NCBI GenBank assembly: GCA_040954595.2
Contig: CM082597.2
Coordinates: forward strand, 3,472,001 to 3,536,000
DNA from: Balanoglossus misakiensis
Lineage: Eukaryota > Hemichordata
DNA length: 64,000 nucleotides
Direction: 5' to 3'
Below the pieces are notes generated by a model. That model had not been told where the DNA came from and did not search any database. It saw nothing but the letters and a program-made list of their open reading frames with translations. Position numbers and translations under genes: made by a program. Positions 27,321 to 40,210 of this stretch are shown piece after piece. Positions within the stretch are counted from its first letter, which is position 1. Every line of letters starts with the position of its first letter.

Positions 27321-30300
27321 ACTAACATAAAAATTCATCATTGCGGAGATATCGAAATCTAATTCTTAGCAGTATCTCGTTGGAACTTAATACATTCATG
27401 GATGAGGGATTTTATTTCAAATTATGTCATCAAAGTAGCCGCAACGGTCTCGTTATGATATCGCTTGTGCAACTTTTTTGGATTTATGATGACGTGTATC
27501 GACAAAGAATCCATCATTCCCCGGATGAGGATTTGGAACCAGAAAGCCCGTGATTATAGATTTTCACAGACTGACATTGTGAATAATCCTACGAATATTT
27601 CCGAACATAGAAGATTTTTGCTTTCGTGTTCGTTTACGTGTGTTTTTATGGGAAGGCTGTCAAAAGCCTGGCACACACACGTGGAGGTGGTGTGCATCAG
27701 AATAATTAGAGTTTCAGATAAACTGAATTCTGAATCAAGTTGTTGTTGGTATATGAGTTAATGTGTATGTCTGATTCTGACCATGCTGAACATAGACTTA
27801 TCGAGTTACATGTGGTAATTTTGACCCACATTCAAATGACCATAACATGCGACCCCTCATTAGGGCTGTAACCTTTACACGCAGGTACCTGCTATGGGAT
27901 TTGATTTGGAAGCTAGTGTTTCCAAGCAGAATGTTCATTCTGTTTGTACAAGAAGCACCGGGGAGACTTTATCCACGGCATCATTTCCATTGCTTTGGGC
28001 TAAACATGAGGACACGTCATTCATCCTTGTGATCATTTGAAGAAACGCACTATTTCCTGATTTAATAAGGACGGTAGAAACAATCATGATGATGAGTCCT
28101 GGCTTCGGGGTACAACTACGGAAAATAGGTTAATTTGATGATCTCTGGGAGTTAATAGTCCTGCTGAGTGTACCTCGTAAAAACGAATTTGGTTTTATCT
28201 TAGTGATTCTATTGGTAGGTGAAGAGAACACGTGAACTCCCGGCCAGTGAGTGCTGTGATATCAAATGAAATCTATAGATGCCTTTCTGCTCACTACGAG
28301 ATCTCGCGAGAGTTGGTTAATTACCGTAGCAGCCAATTAATATGTCACATTTTTGTATGATACTATTAATCAATAGGTGCAGAGTTTGACAATTTTAACT
28401 TTTGTGTCGGTTGACACCATGGATCATGTGTTGTTTGTCCTGTCTCACGCATGAGATCTCGCAGGGTCTCGAGGAGTTCGGGAAATGGTCTATTGTATGC
28501 CATTCCGCGCACGAATAAAATCAGTTTCCTGTGTCTAAAAGTACTGTAAGTACTCAGCTGTAACTCCCTATCGACCATTCATTCCGAGACGAGGACACCG
28601 TGTCTTTCTCGTCCCAACCTTTCAACAACACACTGACCCTAATGGCGACGAGTGATCGCAATTTCATCGCGATCTCGTTTTCCCCGCACGCAAGCGCCCA
28701 ATTCATTTTAATTTACGACAATCTGGAGAACATGCCTGTCTCAATAAAAGATAAGAAATTGGAAAAGCAGTGCATTAGGAGGTGTTTACCATACGCAGGT
28801 ATCCAGTGATGAACACTGCATGGGGTAAAACGTGCTATTGACAATCTTGAATTGCCTCAATGCTGCGCGGTGATGGTTCTGGTTTTAACGACAGAGACTA
28901 CCTGAAAAGACCCTTAAGTATTCTGAACTCCGCGAAGCTCTACGGTCGCAATAATTTTGGGACACGTGGGTTCGAAAGTGGGGTAATTGCATTGACCTAA
29001 ATTAAAATCGTGAACGATATGAATGGAGGTTGTCTTAACTTCGTCATTCCTCGGGCACGGAGAGACATTAACAAAATCTCCGTCGTACACGCAAGTGTCG
29101 ATACCATCTCACTCCTTTTAAATGCATCCGGCACAATACATGTGAGTAGCAGCGTGACGTATACGTGTATTATTGAGGGCATACTGCCCGGAATCTAACC
29201 TCTAGGCTGTAAGTTCCAAACAAATTATTTCGCATTATTTCAAGAAATTTGAAGTATTCTGTCGGCGTACTAAAGGCGAACTAAGGTTACATAGTGACAC
29301 TGCGTGAAAAATAGCAACAGCAATTTGACTTAATCAGGTCACTGTTTGGTTTTACACATACAATACTCGTACCTACAACATACTTGTTACCAACTATTTT
29401 ACCACATATATGTGTAGAAATTGTATCGTCTAATTGCCTTGCATTTTGTGAATACTTGAAACACTTTCACAAAAACTAATTCTTCTATCTGAAGAATAAT
29501 CCCATCCACGCGGGCAACCTGGGAGACTTCCTACTGGTTTGAAAAATTTTTTTTATGAAGACGCGATAATTTTTCTACTTTGAAACATATCTCCCGGGGC
29601 TTCCTTACCAAAGGCATGCAGAGAAGTAATTTCGATTCCATCCTTGCCGATCGCATGAAGAAGGTGAGATTAATTCTCACGGCACATGCGCAGCCGGGAC
29701 CCCTTTTGAACCTTTTAATGAACTCGCTCTCTTTGTTCCCAGCACAGGCGAATCAGTTCAACCGCCGGAGTGTGCAGAGACGGTCTGTTGTTCGCCGACA
29801 CGCGATGTCTTTAAGTTACCATTGTGAGGGGAGACTATCGGAATTGGGGCTTCATAGCGCGGGGCGCGAAGCATCGCATTTCCACCGGAAATGATTCGAC
29901 CGTCTTCATGCCTCCGCGAGTGCAAAGCGACCAACCACTTTGAGCGTGTCTTCAATTTCAATCGCGCCATGGATACGACAGTGTTCCGGCAACGCGGTCT
30001 GAGGATACCGTTCTCATTTGTAATTTGGTAACTTTATGAGCTTAGCATTCAATTCATCTGATACATTGAAGAATTATCTTCAGATGTAGATCATTTGAAA
30101 TGCTTTGTGTTGTTTTGATCGTCCAATGTAGGCTTCCGGTGCCTGTGTCACACATTCACGGATTCATCAGTGTCTGTCGAATAGAGTTATCGTGCTTTTT
30201 AGTTCAAATTTTAGTGAAATAAACGAACACTTTTGACAACGTAAAAAAGAGAAGAAAAACTCGTTTGTAATATCGCCCAATTTAAATAACATACAAATGG

Positions 30301-33246
30301 CAGCAGTTCACATATATTGATTTTATCTTCGGTGTTTTTTTTATGTTGCGAGATGACAGGTTAATGATCGACGATGCGTTCCAAGGTGTATTGCAAATAG
30401 ACGACGTGACCGGAAGCCTTTTGACACACTCACACAAACAACACGATTGGGTTACAATATCAGCGAAATCACCGCGGGTACGTATACTTGACTGGCGGTG
30501 TGGCCGAGGTTAGATTATGTGATTAATAAAAGGGTCAAACCAGAAAATGACTCAGATTCGCGGGAATTGTTAAAATTGTACATTGTTTGAATGTGACCAT
30601 CCGGGCATTTCATCATGTTTCATGAACTTGAACAATAGTAGTTATACTGTGTCGCATGGGTCCCATACCCGCAGCCGCAGACGGGACGACGCCCACTCTT
30701 TTAAAGTTTAAGTACTGTAGTATAATTTGATGCCACAATTAAACAAGGGTCCGTGCGCACTCATACGAGGTAAGCATAGGCATCACTATTGCACTATAAC
30801 ATTAGGATCTTCATGCAAGTGCCTGGTGGTTTTGTTTTACAGCGCAGTGAAGGGGTTAGTCCTGTATACTCTGTCGTGTTACGTTGAACAACGTCTACGG
30901 CCTGCCCCTGTACGACTACCCCTAATGATCACTTGATCTGTGCTCCCCTTCCTGTAGTGAAGGCCACCAGGGAAATGGGGATAACCTTTTCGGGAACAAT
31001 TTCTGTGGAATTAAAGCTGCACCAGGAAGCGTGGGAGGTGGACTGTTTTCTTGGTGTGAATTTCAGGATCTCACGTAACATATGCCGTAATTAGCCGGCT
31101 CGGACTGGAGAGGACATTGGAACTCTTTTTAAAAATAATAGTTCGTGGGGCTCGGGCTAATTTCCTCGTCTGTGCGGTTTATCATCAATGCCGACGCAGC
31201 GCGCATGCATGTATATACAGAGGACAGGTATCCAAGGCTCGTCCAGCGTTTGATACCATGCCCCCGGGCAACACGGCTCTAAGGATGTTATTACTGGGAC
31301 TCCTGCACTTATTGCCCGGGGACAGCACAGCCATAATTATCTCCTTGTGTTACTGTATCTGCCCCGAAACCGTTCCTTTATGACCTAATGTGGCTAAGAA
31401 CACAAGTAGCCTTCCATGAAACGATGATGATATTATATCCCCTTGGCAAAAGAATAAGACGTACCGTTCGAAGGGCTGGACAGAACCATCTTTGGGCATT
31501 TTCATTTCTCTCCAGCTCTCATCGCTTGTGCTTTCGATTCAAAGCATAACTTGAAGGTTTCGTCCGCTAAGAATCCTTTTGAGACCTTGATTGAGTTTTC
31601 CAGTGCGAATAAACACCTGTGGTCAATTTAAGAAAGAGATGACAAGGTGATATTAAAATACATGAGTTATGATATGAAGGTGATACTAGTATTCATGTCC
31701 GAAAAAATAATTAAATTGCTTATTTACAGTGGGTGTGAAACCTTCAACCTCAATAGATTGCGAATAATATTTCTCCTGTTATATAGTCAATTCTCTCACA
31801 ATACCCTTTGCATCGGTAAAATGTCAGTTAAAAAAGATATATTTCTGATCTTTGCTCTTTCAATTTATAAGGTTATCAATATTATGAGATTGATTATTCA
31901 TTTTAATCTTCTTATACGATCAGCATTCACCCTTGTGCTCCTATGTCACCCTGGGCAATGAAGATAATTAACATCTCTGAACAACATTGTCATCCAGGGA
32001 ATCCGAGGCCAATTTTGTATCTTTTATCGGGAACAGATCACAGTAAAGTAGCTCCCAACATGGCCGCGCAACCGAACGACACCTGTGACGATCACTTTCT
32101 GTAGCATACAATTTCTCACTACCGTTTTCAGGTATTTCGCTACCTAGGTAAGTGATAAAATCCAATATGGTCGACGCCATTCCAAGATGGCCGACTTCCT
32201 ACCCACAATGCAATTATTATACAGTGATTTGACTCCCCAGCAAGAAGCAACTATATTTAAGTTAGGAGGAATTGCAGTCATGCTCGCAGGCTAAATTTAT
32301 TAACGTTTTCGAGGAAAACTAAATAGTTCGAATAAATATGGTGGCTCATTTCAGAACGAATTCACAGATCTAGGGGATGTGCAGATTGTTTGCAAAGGAA
32401 GTTGGATTTATCGGCAGTTTTCCTCGTCTCTCGAATAAATTATACTGCCGATTGGGTTTCACTTACTGTTGATTTCCAGATAAGGTGGTCAAAACTAAGA
32501 CGCTTACGAATTCTCCTTGAATATATTCAGTAAAAAGGGGAATGATTTCTTGAGCAACCCGTGAAAATAACCGAGTCTTTGAGAGGATTAGACAACCCAC
32601 GTTATAAGATGTGTCGAGTTAGCACGTCGCAGGGCGCCTAATCCGAGCGTGATGCGCAGGGCCTGCAACAGATGGCCCATGAAAAATAGTCAAGATGCAA
32701 CAGTAATCTGATCGAGCGATTTCATTAATTCTTCTCAAGGACGTTCGTGTGCACAGGCACACATGGAAGCCGATTGCAAACACAATCTGCGAAATAGAGT
32801 GCTGCTGGGCCCAGTGTCATGACATGGAATCATTCTGGCATTCATTCCTGTGCCTACAAATGAGTACATCAAAGTATACATATTCGTTTTCTCCCCCCCC
32901 CCCCACACACACGGTGTATTTTGTGAAAGCTAGGTCTAAGATTACATTGCACATCCACATAAATATTCTCCATCAATTATTCTTCCACTTGTAACATTAT
33001 ATATACCGATATTGTAAAACTGTTTTCTGTACATTTTCTATGTTAGCTGTCTTTTCTATGTTCACTTGGCATACATTAAGGCTAATCACCAAATATAACC
33101 AAGTGTAGTTTTCAAGGCACTCGACAGATGTACAGTCGTACGTGAGAATTGGTTAATTGTACAGCAGTTTGTATACACTCGAGAAATGTTTGGCTACGTT
33201 GGTTGCAAGGTATTTTGATTTGATATCCATATATCCTTTGCTAACA

Positions 33247-33285
33247 AGCAAGCAAACAAACAAACAAACAAACAAACAAACAAAC
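33247..33285. repeat. (CAAA)n microsatellite
   Basis: About nine CAAA units preceded by CAAG units. Confidence 0.88.
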
Positions 33286-36200
33286 GACTTAGTCCAGAGT
33301 TGACGCCATGTTGATATGTATTTGAACCGGAGATAAATGAGCTGACCATGCAGAGCCTTGTCGGCGTCAGTTGTTCACATTTTAATGGCATATGAAACAA
33401 AAGCGGGAAAACTCTGCCCTGTGGTGAATGGTCCACGCAGACGAGAGTAATCAATCCCAATATCTACAGTCAACACAACCCTGATGACATTTTACGAAGA
33501 GAAAATTGACTTTTTTGTTTGACAATGATCGAGGAGACAACAAACCTTGGGAAACACCCATTTTCCATTACCTTCGAAAGCGAGCAGCGTGATGCAAAAT
33601 ACGGCGGGGTAAATGATCTATGTTTGATCATAAAACCTCTTTGTTGATGTCGATAATTGAATCGTAATGACACTTTCCCGTTCGTTCGATAGTCCCTCTT
33701 GCAATGCATATACAGCCCCGGGGCATGTTTACATTCGTGGTTCTGAAGAGGCCGCCTTTATTGAAATCTCAAGTACAGCAGATAGAACGATGACGTTCAA
33801 GATTACTGATCTCGGTTTCATAAATCTCACCGCGTCACGACATTGATCGCTTGTGGCTGGTTCCTCTAGCATCATCGGTCACTCGCACACAGGAAACGCA
33901 CACATTTAAAACCTTCGCTAGCTGTGAGACACAGATCCGTGCGTCAATCCTTCCCTACGTTGTTGCCCATCCGAGGATAATTATACTATATAGCAATTAT
34001 ATTATGGCTTGGTTTGAATGGTGTGCCGGATGAAGTGTAGTGCCAGAAAGTCCACACACGTCAAATAAAATTAGTGAGATAATGCCAGCTATGATTTGAA
34101 TGCGAAGAAAAATAATATTTATGTTGCTAATACAATAAAACCAAAGATGTAACTAACAAAACTTTTGTAGGCCACTTCAAATATGAAGTTAACTGTTAAC
34201 CTAGAGTAACTACTGTGGTACGGTACCCCCACAGCACCGTCCCTAATATCTGGTCGGTATAGGCTAACCCTCAGTGCAAGAGATCCAATCACTTATAAAA
34301 TAATGATGACTGAAAATGTCTACTTTTATGTATAATTAAGAAATTGGGTATAAAACGCTAACATTGAACAGCAATGACTAATTTATCGGCAGGTACATTT
34401 AAAAGGACAATGAAATTACTTGTGAATGGTCATAAACAAGACTTTTATACCAAATATATTATTATCCCTACTATTAAAGTTCTCATGCTTCGTTTATTGG
34501 CGCCATAAAACTACATGTAAATGGTTATATAGCATGCCAATGTATGGCGGTTTCATGGTACATGTATTGTAACATGGTAATGAACTCAGAATAGGAAGCG
34601 GAATTGATGTTGAGTTAAATCGTTATTCAAAAGATATACAGGCGTAATTTACGAAACACTAGAGGTATATTTTGAACATGTTTTATTAGTACAAGACTGC
34701 GTGTTGATCCAACGTTTGGCATGCGGCGTTTTGTATGGCATATTAACCGAATAGAGACCATTGCATGCTTACTTTCGGGGAATTAATTGGATCAAAACAG
34801 TTCCTCCGACACACAGACGAATTATCTCGCAGGTAGGTTTATACAGTGTTGCGAAGCTCGCGTGCGACAGCCCCCCCCCTTCTACCTCGCTCTGGTAATC
34901 AAATATTGAACCATTTTGTTCTTTATTTGTCCAAACTTAAAAACCTAGTGGTTCACCGTTTCATGTTCATTCAATCTGATTAAAGAATATCATGCACACG
35001 GAAGAGAGAACAATTAATATTTACATGACGTCTAAATGTGTACGTTTTCTTTACCTTTATGTACATACTGAAGGTTGCTGATATACATTACAGAAGACGA
35101 ATTAGGTTGAGAGATTAGGCACTTTATACTCCTGTGGTGTATTTGCTACCTACAAGAAGACCAAGCTTAGAAAACTCAAAACCTACAAGTGAGATATTGA
35201 GTCGTTAGTTACATGTAAACTCCTCTCTCCGATTAAGGCTTGATCTGAGAGATTAAGTATAAGTGTTCTGTAACTAAAACTTGTCCAAAAAAACTTGGAA
35301 GCAATTTTGCAATGCGGAAAACTTCACACGACGGAATGAGTTCCTGTATTAATATCTTCGCTAGGTGGATTAAACGCTTACGCTAGTTTACCAAGGACAC
35401 GGAGTCAAGATCCTCAGCTTTTACATACAAGTATTTAGCTTAAGGGGTTTTCACACAATAACGAGATACAACCCATGTCTCTAACTACAGAAAGCTTGGT
35501 TGTATTCTTTCAACGTTCTCCAATCAAGTTGTAGAAATCCATACGTTCTTATCTGTGGCTTTCCGTTCTTTGGGCAACTTAGGGTTAGGGATCTTTCACA
35601 TAAATATGCTAAATGCTTGAATGGTGTTTTCTCCCCTAAAAGATAAGATGATCTGTAAATGCAGCGGATTTGAATCGTTGCAGACAGATTAAAAGTGAGA
35701 TTCGCAATTAATTTTAAACCAGGACCGGCAGCAATCTGTCAGCGACTTTACCAAGGCCGATGGATTCTCTAATATGAAACAGCTTGCCTGCCTATCATGG
35801 GAAGATTTTCAGAATCATAGCAATTGGAATTATGGAACAGTCAACGATACTGTCGAATTCATACACTCTAGCGCATCCTAGAACAAAATGAATTGTGTCC
35901 CTTCAAATTAGTTAGTTCAGTCAGCTGCCTATAATTGAGCTTACATATTGACGCTTTTATCATACTGACACGCATTTAATCACAGTTTCAGAACAGAGCT
36001 GATGATTCTGGAACATTGTGCAGTCCACTTGCAAGTGGTGGTTATTAAACAGGTCATGATTTTCCAGCGAGGGAACAACGACCCCTCGAGACTGAGATGC
36101 ACCACGCCACAGCCGTATCGTTACGTACCATCTATCACAAGGAAGATCCCAAATAATAATATACACACTGATAGATTTCCCAATCACGTAAGCAATGTAG

Positions 36201-36462
36201 ATGACGATAAGATAGCAAAGAATAGGTAATTCCGGTCGGAGCACTTCTCCAAATTGGAAACGAGTTTCAATCAATAGGAGAGATTTGCATGCAACAATAG
36301 TTTCAAATGGGTCCACCAGATACTGTCAGTGTCAGTTGACGATCGCCTACTCTAAAAGGTTTGTTCAGCATTCATAATGGTCAGAAAAAAGGTTTTATTC
36401 CCGGTACAGATAAATAAATAAGTGAACAAATAAGCAAGTAAGTAAGTACATGTAATTAAGTA

Positions 36463-36639
36463 TAGTCAAACCTGTATATAGTGGCCAGTCGAGGGACTTT
36501 CCTAAACTGGCCAGTACAGGCAGACGGCCTTTATAGACATGTCAATCAATGGACATGTAAATTGCACGGGGATTGTAACAAAGTGGCCACTATATAGAGG
36601 TGACCACTATATGTAGGGGATACTACACAGGTTTGACTG
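36463..36639. mobile_element. Small TIR element (MITE) with TA target duplication
   Basis: The ends are TAGTCAAACCTG on the left and the reverse complement of CAGTCAAACCTG on the right, flanked by TA at 36461-36462 and 36640-36641. The interior has sub-terminal repeats of GTGGCCA and ACTATAT type. At 177 bp it has no coding capacity. TA duplication and this terminus fit a Tc1/mariner-pogo type non-autonomous element. Confidence 0.7.
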
Positions 36640-38578
36640 TAAATAAGTAAACAAGTATAAATAAACAGACGTTTGCTTTGTAAACTTCTGTACATTGAGC
36701 TCTATGTACGCGAGCTGACGACAGCTTTGAAACAGGATTGGAGTTACTTTCCTTCTGAAAAACAGGCCTGATTTCGCTAGTCTTCAGCTAATTCTATTCG
36801 TATTACCTACATCACTCCGGCAGATGTTGCTTTTGTCGTGCGATTCAATATCCAGGTATTACCCTTTGATCTGAGTGTCTCACCCCGAGGGGAAACACGG
36901 CTTCGTGAATCTTGGCAGAGCCCTGCTAATCCGCTAAATCGAAACTACCCGTCAGAAGAATGTTAAAGACCTGGAGGGATTTCTGTCACTACCTTTTGAC
37001 TGCTCGGTTTTTCTGTGTATACACGGCTCAATAAAATGGCGCTACAGGTAGGAAAGTGGGAAGGAAACGAGCTTGCTGGGTGAGCATTGGAAATCAGCTA
37101 CGTGGATAGATAAGCACATATATACACGTATAAAGAAGGGTAGTAGGAGAAACGAAAGGCGGTAAAATCTCTACAACGCTGGACTCACTCATCAGGAGAC
37201 TAAACTGGCGAAAATGCCAGGGGGAAGGCGCGTTTATATGCAGGTACACAGGTGGTGGAATATAGGCTGGGGTGGGCCGTTTTGCATAACAATGTGTATA
37301 GCTGGTGATATGCATGTGTTGTGTGGGGAGTTTCTAGATTTAATTGTTGCGTAACAATGCTGTGTGTGGCGAGTATACACGCTCACTGTGTCGGCTACAC
37401 ATCATTACTTAGACGTGATCTGTGTTTCAAAGTTCGTTTTTTTTCGACAGGGGTATTCTGGCGGTCTGCTCAGATGTCACATTGATACTTTTGCCAGTGG
37501 CATGCCTTGATCACAAGAGTGTGTTTAATATTCACATCGAGACTTTTGCGTAATACAACAAGAACGACCAAATAGGCCCTTGACAGACTGACAGACATTG
37601 GATTGGTGATGACAACCTTGATGACGCCATTACTCTAACTGTGCATGCGTCGTGGGCAAACAAACAGGCCTCTCTCTAGTTCTTCGCTGTACGTCTCTGC
37701 CATTCCGGTCACGTACGGAAATTACCGCATGACTCTTTACGGACAGGACTTAGTAGTTTTCAAGTTGATATAAGCGCTCTAAGAGTCTATTACGCTGTGA
37801 CAAGTCGACCAACTCCCATCTGGAGAACGTGCTTTTACGACTGGGAGAACACCCGTTTGCGTTCTAAGGACGACGATCATCTTATGCGCATGTGCGAAAC
37901 CAGAGACTCCGGTTACAAAAAAAATGTAAAACTAAAGTCTGCTTATACGGTGCGCCTGAAATATCATAATCAACAAAACGTTTACAGGACAAATTAATCA
38001 ACCTTTTTGGCATGTCGATATTAAGTTCATTTAAATTAACGAACGAAGAACAACATAAGAACAACAATTCAATGCACGCCACTGTCCATCAACATCAGGC
38101 ACTATACGTACATGTACTCTGTGATGTTTCGCGCAAAACGCATAGTATTTTCCTAAAAACAGTACACCCTACAATTATATCGCTTCTTGTAAAGGGTCAA
38201 AGGTCATGGGTTTATCGCATTATTGTTATTGAAATGTAATGTGATAAACTCTATGTATTCACTGACTGTCTTGTGTGCTGGATAGTATCTACGTATATAT
38301 TTGCATAATTCATGAACTATGAATAGCCATTCTGCATTACCTGTTCTGGGGAAACGTGCCTAACGGCATGCACATCGATGACAAGGTAGATATCCTCATT
38401 CAATGGTGAAGACGTTTTCAATTTACCGTCTTGTGAGTGCATTGTGTGATATTTCATTACGCCAGACGGTGCACTCACGTTGCAAGACGCCGTTTAGGTT
38501 CACGACCTGTGGAAATGCAAATAAATGAATATTTGAATGCATGGCAAGGGGAAATTATTCTCTAGAGGAATAAATATA

Positions 38579-38718
38579 CCACCGCTACTGGTACTAACAC
38601 CACCATAAACACCAACCACTACCACCACCAACAACAGCAACGAGGCCACAACCATCACTGCCGTCGTCATCTTCTTCATCGATGACGATGTCGTCTTCAT
38701 CATAGTCATCATCGTTGT
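38579..38718. repeat. Degenerate (ACC)n/(ATC)n tract
   Basis: Imperfect ACC, AAC and ATC trinucleotides over about 140 bases. Confidence 0.7.
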
Positions 38719-40143
38719 AACTTAGCCTTTGTATGTATAACCTATGTTTAATTAAACACACTTGAAAAAATATACCATAATAAAAATATACCAATCTCAG
38801 CTCACGTGTGACAATTTTGAAGTTACAAGTCCCGCTTATCAACAAATTTGAGAGAGAAAAAAAATACAATATGCCCCCTTGACTAGACTATCCGTTTACT
38901 TTCTCGTTTCATCTTGGACATTTATGTCTGTTCGAAAGGAAAACAGACAAGAACAAAATGCTATACCACTACAAACATCTCTATAACACACACACATTTA
39001 CTGCAGCTCCATATCAACGAAGATTGTATTTAGATAGTGCATTAACAGCTGCACTGCAGAACGCAGAACAGCATTAACTCGTCGAGACTGTTTCATCCCA
39101 GGCAGTGGCCCGGATTTGTTCAGGGCGGTAACGGTGAACTGTTAACACGTAGATAGTCGGCAGATAGGGATTTTAGGGTCAACGGGTTCGTAATGACGGC
39201 CTAAAGATGCGTAGTAATTAATTCGTGGCATTAACTCGGACGGACGTCGACTGTTAATTGGGGTTGGCTTGTAAATCATTTAATTCAATTACCGCGTGGC
39301 AGACAGGGACGTGAGGTTTGGGGCATGTGAATGAAGGCGAAATGTTTTGATAAGCAGCACAAACCCCTAACGTAATCACTTCTCCTTGGCTGTTCGTCTG
39401 ACTGATACACGGTATCAGAGAGTTTGCTACCGCTGGGACGAGCACGATTTTTGTTTACGAACATGAGCGATGGGCAGAATCGGAAATGGTTATCAAGAAT
39501 TATCATGATTTGGGAGGGGTTTCCCTCGGGAGGTTCCGCAAAGAATGCATTAACATGCAGGCGGCGGTAGAAAGAGCACTGCGCGCGAGGTTGCCATGAG
39601 CGACTAAAACACGAGCGGGCGCTGTGTATATTTTATGCAGCTGGCAAGCGGAAGAAAATTCAGACACCCACGTGCACATTAAATTTGGCTACATGTCAAA
39701 CGCGCAACAGCTGGACAGGACAAAGAATTCGAAGTACACAATGGGGTCGTCTTCTATCAGATGTTAACGTTTCCTCACCTCTCCTTCAGGACTCACTCAA
39801 CCTCCTTACTTTGAGGAAGAAGAAACCTCTGCAAAGAGTGTACCTGTCACGTGCATTCCTGAACGCGGTTTATTGAATTTCGTCTTGATTGTTTTGCAAC
39901 ACTTGTAGGCACACAATATCATTTACATTCGTGGAATCTGACACCGTAGCGGCACTGAGAGGTTATCGCTCGATGTCGCCTCTGCGTTCAGTCGTAATTT
40001 TACGAGAGTGGTCGTGGGCTGCATCACAAATAAAGATATGTCAATTCGGAGATGTTGTCGTTCAGAGAAAATTTTTTAATATTACCCTAATGATAATATG
40101 ACGAATGTGTGTTTAATTAAATCTGGCATTATAACCGAACAGT

Positions 40144-40210
40144 GACTGACTGACTGAATGATTGTATGAATGAATTGATGTATGGATGGATGGATGGATG
40201 GATGGATGAA
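40144..40210. repeat. (GACT)n and (GGAT)n microsatellites
   Basis: GACT, GAAT and GGAT tetranucleotides in succession. Confidence 0.85.

Larger units (their letters stand above)
23766..36460. other. Noncoding stretch with simple repeats
   Basis: GAT, CAAA and CAGA tracts and a poly-C run near 32894 are present. Near 32180-32215 there is a GCCATCTTGG motif next to TGCATTGTGGGTA on the minus strand. No exon recognised. Confidence 0.6.
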
